Of a DNA stretch of 45,000 nucleotides, positions 20,657 through 45,000 are shown piece by piece. Location of the stretch: contig NC_135557.1 of the NCBI RefSeq assembly GCF_964340395.1, positions 12,308,546 through 12,353,545 of the forward strand, given 5' to 3'. How positions within the stretch are numbered: the first letter of the stretch is position 1; every line of letters starts with the position of its first letter. Below the pieces are notes generated by a model. The model did not search any database. It was given only the letters and a program-made list of their open reading frames with translations, and had not been told where the DNA came from. The translations under genes were made by a program, and so were the position numbers. Origin of the DNA: Glandiceps talaboti. Lineage: Eukaryota > Hemichordata > Enteropneusta > Spengelidae.

Positions 20657-20879
20657 CACAGGGGCGTGTAACATTTCATAGATTGTTGTTTTCCAGGTCT
20701 ACAGACTAAATATAACAACCTTTTGATTATATATTCCTACATGTAAGGGGAAGAGAATTTCTTCGTAGTATAGAGATTGATACATTTGTAGCAACAAGAT
20801 TCGTACGATATTTTCCTAAGCAAACGTCACTCTAAGCAATAAGAAAACAACAATCTATGAAATTTTACACGCCACTGTG
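20657..20879. mobile_element. hAT-type MITE with perfect 8-bp TSD
   Basis: TCCTGGAC occurs at 20649-20656 and 20880-20887. Between them, left CACAGGGGCGTGTAACATTT and right reverse complement CACAGTGGCGTGTAAAATTT continue as inverted repeats through CATAGATTGTTGTTTTC, about 37 bp. The 223-bp element cannot code a transposase. The 8-bp duplication supports hAT. Confidence 0.85.
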
Positions 20880-21592
20880 TCCTGGACTAGTTTTATAGGG
20901 TCGCGTGTACGGGGTGAACGTTCTGTGAACTTTTGATTTCGAACAATTGTTACTTACACCATATATATAGACCCTCTACGCCACTGACGTGTTGGTGATA
21001 AATACCGTGCTTTATTGTTTTCTATTGTTGGTCGTAATTTGAATGAAGGAGCTGATTTTTGTTGAACCAAAAATGCAAATTATCACGTATGTACAAGTCA
21101 CATGACAGGAAGTACATAAGAAGTACATAAAACCACATGTTACCAATTTCATTGAAAAGGATGGATCAAGGGCTTTCAGAAAATATATACTTATGCATGT
21201 GTATAATTATTACTTTCTTAACTACAAACCAATATCAACAAGGGACATTGAGGCTAACCTATATAATAAGTCAGTTGTGATGTGAGGAGATCTAAGAATT
21301 AATTAGTGGGTGTCACAGGAGTAGAACGCCGGAGAACACTTGAGTAAGCTACTGGGGATAATGTTGTGCCGATATTTAAATTTTTCTCAGTCCCAACAAT
21401 GATGTCAGGAGTAAGCCGAACTAATAATCTTTGGGATTTGTGGTCTTTAGCTCAGCTAATGAAATTAAATCCAAATACACAAGTATTTACTAATCGGCAG
21501 TGCCTTCACACAGATATATACACGGTGGTAGTAGGCGTGGGAAATAACTTAAACCAATGCCAATTAAAAGAACATGGTAAAATGAAAACTGT

Positions 21593-21593
21593 T

Positions 21594-21672
<79 letters not shown>

Positions 21673-22250
21673 TTGAGGTAAACCAACGGGCATAAAGCCC
21701 ATTTACAGGCACCTTTAGAAACAAATAAGGAAAAACAAGCACTAAAAAGAAAAAACAAGGGGTAGCAATAACAGAAGTGACATGACATAAAAGGCAAACA
21801 CAGAAATAAAAACAACAAAACAGGAAAAATTATTAAAAACACGCAGCCTGAAGCCCACGCCGAAAGGCGGAAACAGGACTAAATAAATCTATGTTTGGAT
21901 TTGCTTTAAAAACGTCATTACAAGTGGTTAAACATCTTAAAATTGGGGAATATTTTCTCAGATTTACTCTGGAGGCACTGATGCGAAAGATATGGTTATT
22001 ACGTAGCTGTCTGCTTTGTACATTAAAACAAACCTTGTACAAATTGGATGGACAATTATAGCATGAATTGACCAGTTTGTAAACAAAAATAGCATCTAAA
22101 AACTTTCGCCTCCTCACCAGTGGGGGAAGCTTAAACCTAGCACATAGTGAATCGTAATCTATTGAAGTATATTGCACATTTGATTTAAAACATAAAAATT
22201 TAATAAATTTCTGCTGTACACGTTCGATTTTATTTATTATGTTGTTATCA
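21593..22250 (-). pseudogene. LINE 3' fragment with (TTTA)n tail (jockey-like)
   Basis: The minus strand at about 22250-21833 reads NKIERVQQKFIKFLCFKSNV, then QYTSIDYDSLCARFKLPPLV, RRRKFLDAIFVYKLVNSCYN and on to a stop. This is the C-terminal pattern of jockey-superfamily ORF2. A UTR of about 155 bp follows, containing the small stem-loop GGGCTTTATGCCC. It ends in CTCAATAAATAAATAAATA, which runs straight into the simple repeat at 21593-21675. The microsatellite is therefore the 3' tail of the retrotransposon. It is 5'-truncated. Confidence 0.85.
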
Positions 22251-22282
22251 TTTCAAAGCAAATTTTAATTCGGCAAAAGTCT

Positions 22283-22470
22283 TTGGTGATACAAGGTTGG
22301 GGTCAGAATTTACGGGAGGGGGCGGGGGGGGGGGGGGGCTGGGGAGAAATTATTTTGGTCAATTTTTTTTCCGCAGGCCCCCCTCCCCCCAGCCTTCGCG
22401 CTCTCAAAAAATCCACGTCTCCCCCCCCCCCCAATGAACCCAAGAATTTTCGTAGCCCATCTACCCGGCT
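22283..22470. repeat. G- and C-run low-complexity block
   Basis: Long G run near 22320-22340, then C runs near 22380-22390 and 22420-22431. The inverted pairing of G and C runs can form a stem. It is related in style to the C-rich repeats at 20.4 and 24.5 kb. Apparent ORFs are not credible. Confidence 0.5.
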
Positions 22471-22488
22471 GCACATATGTGTAATTAT

Positions 22489-23184
22489 ATAGTGCCCTCG
22501 CTCCACTTCAGAGATGTACAGTAAGTATGTGGTACACTACATTACACTTCAGCGTCCATACATAACATATCCGGGGAGATTTCTTTACAAATAGATATAG
22601 GATTTGCGAAAAAGGTCACACATTGGGCATGTAGCCTGTACTTGGAAATACTTAGCCAGCAGAGTTATCTCTTTCATTCTTAATTCTGGGCATGCAGAAA
22701 GAACACCCCCCCCCCCCGCAATGATAACTAGTGGGGAGGGTGTGGGAGGGGGTGTAAATATTAATTAGAGATCTCATTGATATATTCCTCACAACTCTAA
22801 ACTGTATCAAAATTCAATATTTGCGATATTTTGAACTAATTTCTGCGATGTCACCTTTACTCCTACGTACTCGAAAGATACCACCCAAAATCTTATTAAC
22901 TTTTAAACTACTTGAGTTATTGTTAACTTGAACTGGATTTCAGTGTGAGTATAGGTCATTTGTTAACATCCGAAAGAGAAAACTCTGCTGGCTAAGTATT
23001 TCCAAGTAAGGTTACAGCCCAATGTGAAACTTTTTTTTCGCAAAGCCTACCTCTATTTGTAAAGAAATTTCCCCGCATGTTCTGTATATGGACGCTGAAG
23101 TTTATTTCCTTTATTAGTTTACAGTGTGTAATGTAGTGTACCATACTGTACATCTCTGAAGTGATGGAGCGAGGGGCAGGCTAT
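22489..23184. repeat. Long inverted repeat with ~200-bp arms
   Basis: Left arm about 22489-22690 and right arm about 22968-23184 are inverted copies sharing GAGCGAGGG, ACATCTCTGAAGTG, GTAATGTAGTGTACCA, ATGGACGCTGAAGT and CTCTGCTGGCTAAGTATTTC. Identity is roughly 85% by eye, with a 25-bp insertion in the right arm. The intervening 280 bp are unique. The outer edge of the right arm runs into a TATA box. It is either a foldback transposon or an inverted duplication. Confidence 0.75.
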
Positions 23185-23190
23185 AAAAGG
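23182..23190 (+). promoter_or_regulatory. TATA box of an orphan promoter
   Basis: CTATAAAAGGCCGGG is a strong TATA element, with a Kozak-like start codon 68 bp downstream. A transcription start would be expected near 23210-23215. It directly follows the right arm of the inverted repeat. Activity is inferred. Confidence 0.5.
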
Positions 23191-23250
23191 CCGGGCACTG
23201 GTGGGGATTTATAGACGTTATGGTTAACAGCAGACGATAAAGCCACCACA

Positions 23251-23279
23251 ATGAACATTACGTCACTTCTTGGTCTCAG
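23251..23279 (+). CDS. Candidate orphan first coding exon (9 codons)
   Basis: CCACCACAATGAAC starts MNITSLLGL, followed after two more bases by the strong donor CAG|GTAAGA. The exon sits about 40 bp past the expected start of the TATA promoter at 23182. No matching downstream exon is recognisable before POLR2H; the region holds a LINE fragment and microsatellites. It may be the start of a decayed secreted-protein gene, an alternative 5' exon, or chance. Confidence 0.35.
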
Positions 23280-23459
23280 GTAAGATTTCTTTTCATTCAT
23301 GACAGGGCTTGTGGTACCATATATATGGTGAATAGTTTTATGACCATTCATCCCTTTTTTCTTTTTCTTTTTTTCTTTTTTTAAGCTATGGGATGTTTTG
23401 AGCGTTGTTGAGTTCTTTTCTTATAATAAAGGGTAATAACTGTAATAACAATAATTAAA

Positions 23460-23555
23460 TTTCAAACCATACACATTATATTATTGGAAAAATATAGTAC
23501 TCAATATTGTCTTCAATACCCCAATTTTAATCTCAGGATATTATCATACGGATAT
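23460..23555. repeat. Dispersed ~90-bp repeat, copy 2
   Basis: Partner of 18636-18726 in the same orientation. Family not recognised. Confidence 0.6.
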
Positions 23556-23633
23556 TAATATTGTCTAAGTATTATATTATAACCTATAAAGAAATATTAA
23601 GGCAGCCACATGTACACAGTCGCTTATATAGCT

Positions 23634-24165
23634 GAATTGAATTGAAATTTATTCCACCAGAAAAGAAAAATATATACACAAACTTTGAAAGCATCGGATA
23701 GAACATTTCTGGTGAGGGCCATGTAAATAGTTCGTAGGAACTAATCAATGTCCATATGGACCGTACATGTAGATAATAAATACAAATTTGGGCTGGTACG
23801 AGTTTCACAATAACAACAAAAATACAATTCTTAGTAAATAAAGAGATAAATTATGTTGGTGGCAAAAATAAATGGAAGCTTATAAACATAACGGAAAAAG
23901 TATTAAAATAAGAAGAGGTAACAAGCACAAGTTCTAATATACAGAAATAAAATTACAGTGGCAAATTGAAAGAGACAACAGATAAAGGTTATTCCCTCAG
24001 AAGATACTGCTTTAAGTTTTTCTTAAAATTATGTCTATTGTTTATCGTTCTTACAAACATGGGCACAGAGTTCCAGGTTTTAATAGATGCGTACTTGAAG
24101 TTGTGTTGACTAATTGAGAGGTTAACCTTAGGGATTGGAATGTTATCACTGTTGCTAGTTGTTAG
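23634..24165 (-). pseudogene. LINE 3' fragment with TTCAA-type tail
   Basis: From about 24150 the minus strand reads NSDNIPIPKVNLSISQHNFK, then YASIKTWNSVPMFVRTINNR, HNFKKNLKQYLLRE and stop at 23991-23989. This is a typical non-LTR ORF2 C-terminus. A 3' UTR of about 350 bp ends in GGAATAAATTTCAATTCAAT, a short TTCAA-like tail. No upstream RT remains, so it is heavily 5'-truncated. Confidence 0.75.
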
Positions 24166-24224
24166 TTATCAACTACTTCAGAATTAAATATATCATGGTA
24201 TGTATAGGTAAATGATCAAGTGTG

Positions 24225-24225
24225 C

Positions 24226-24299
<74 letters not shown>

Positions 24300-24302
24300 A
24301 AC

Positions 24303-24341
<39 letters not shown>
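24225..24341. repeat. (TA)n and (CA)n microsatellites
   Basis: About 35 TA units, then after AAACAGTACA about 18 CA units. It directly follows the 5' edge of the third LINE fragment. Confidence 0.95.
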
Positions 24342-24343
<2 letters not shown>

Positions 24344-24439
24344 TAATTTAGCATAGCCTCACCCACCTCGTCAATGAAATAATGCTTTATTTATAAGAAC
24401 ATATTATGGCGAAGTCGTAAGGAATTTTGCAAAGTACCC

Positions 24440-24560
24440 AGTAAACGACCGCTCGTGAGGTTTAAGTTGGTTAAAATCATGAGCAAAATATTGCCCACCC
24501 CTCCTTCACCCCCCAATTTTCTGTAGCCCCCCCCCCCAATTATCTTCTCAGCCCCCTCTC
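24440..24560. repeat. Dispersed C-rich repeat, copy 2
   Basis: Partner of 20330-20530; see the shared words there. It ends in a run of C about 480 bp before the POLR2H start codon. Confidence 0.55.
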
Positions 24561-24879
24561 AGCTTACTGAGAGATGAAAACATGAATTATTTGTAACTTT
24601 ATTTTCAGTGATAACCGGTGCTGTCGGATCTTTCTATCTCATATTTATTATTAGTTATTTTATAGAAATATCTATACATACACGACGTCCATGAACGAAG
24701 TAACTTAACTTTTGTTTGATTGGGGGCGCACTCGCAAAGGACTTTCAGCGGAATTCCGCAATTCTGTGATAAATATCTGTAAAATAACGGCCCAAATTAA
24801 CATATTTTGCATTTTAAAAACTGTTGGTCCACATATTACGCCTTAATTTCAAGAACAGACGGCCCGTTGTCTAGTGATA

Positions 24880-44394
<19,515 letters not shown>

Positions 44395-45000
44395 ATACCT
44401 TCCCAACCTTGAACCTTCACAATGGAACAACCTGACCAAAGAAAACAATAGGACTAAACCATTGTTTACAGAGTAGATGGGGGTCAATGTTCTTTCAACA
44501 TATTGTAAATTGACTGCCCTATATTTACTTCTGCTTTCATAAAAGAATTCGACCTTTGACCTACTGAATTAAGAAAATTCATTTGTCTGATTTAAGGTTT
44601 AGTCTTTTAAAACAACCAAAATCCAACATAGCAACAGTTGCCAATGCCAACATCATAGCAACAGTAGATGAAGGTGTCATCAGTGGTCAGTTGTTCAGAA
44701 AAAACATCTGTGAAGATAAATCGATTATACTGCCTTGCAGCATTCCACTATGTTTCCGAAATTTTATGTCAAAGTTTTGGTGACTGAAAAGTAAGAGATA
44801 GAAAGTTATATCTGTATAATAATGGCAAATAACACTGTCATTTTGATGCTGAAGAAAGAGAATTTTATATGTAAAGTTATTACGAAAAATACTTTTTAAT
44901 AAAACAAATGTTCATTGGAATTTATTGTGTGGACAGTACATTATGTGTGTGTTTGTGGTCACTGTACTATTATGACAACTATAAGGGAAAATCTACAGAA
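44395..45000 (+). other. POLR2H 3' UTR and downstream sequence
   Basis: AT-rich non-coding sequence after the stop. AATAAA at 44898-44903, about 505 bases past the stop, is the best polyadenylation signal in view. No other gene is visible up to the right edge. Confidence 0.6.
44898..44903 (+). terminator. Candidate POLR2H polyadenylation signal AATAAA
   Basis: Canonical AATAAA about 505 bases after the stop, followed by GT-rich sequence (TTATGTGTGTGTTTGTGG, about 44941-44958) that could be the downstream element. This rests on motif and position only. Confidence 0.5.

Noticed and set aside
22283-22506. Gly/Pro-rich ORFs on both strands
   Set aside because: Produced by G and C homopolymer runs.

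Overview
This is a eukaryotic (metazoan) window: AT-rich, intron-dominated, and full of microsatellites, minisatellites, small inverted-repeat DNA transposons and decayed LINE tails. Only two genes can be supported, and both are split by GT-AG introns. Repeat content, intron sizes and protein divergence suggest a marine invertebrate, perhaps a hemichordate, amphioxus or lophotrochozoan. The sequence alone does not decide this.

Layout. 1-17090, minus strand: the 5' part of a SORL1/SorLA-like VPS10-domain receptor gene. Seven exons are readable (signal peptide, propeptide, about half of the VPS10 beta-propeller); the rest of the gene lies left of base 1. Its introns carry a complete 1694-bp hAT-type element with a perfect 8-bp target duplication, a piggyBac-like MITE, two Tc1/mariner-like MITE families, hAT-like MITE ends, two minisatellites with units of 19 and 52 bp, and an array of RFX X-box-like motifs. 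17091-25034: a repeat-rich intergenic region with a MITE, (TA)n/(CATA)n blocks around a perfect 41-bp-arm palindrome, three LINE 3' fragments, a 223-bp hAT MITE with perfect 8-bp duplication, foldback elements, and an orphan TATA-box plus short start exon next to one arm of a roughly 200-bp inverted repeat. 25035-44394, plus strand: the complete POLR2H (RPB8/RPABC3) gene, four exons coding for 151 residues, with introns of about 1.0, 10.9 and 7.1 kb. Its third intron holds four perfect CArG (SRF) boxes spaced about two helical turns apart and an unexplained exon-like ORF behind a YY1-like motif.

SORL1 and POLR2H are transcribed divergently, with start codons about 7.9 kb apart. They do not obviously work together: one is an endosomal sorting receptor, the other a subunit shared by RNA polymerases I, II and III. 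I see no operon, CRISPR array, rRNA or convincing tRNA. No undescribed multi-gene system is visible. The most interesting signals are the CArG cluster, the X-box array, the inverted promoter-like duplication with its orphan first exon, and mobile elements with well-defined ends.
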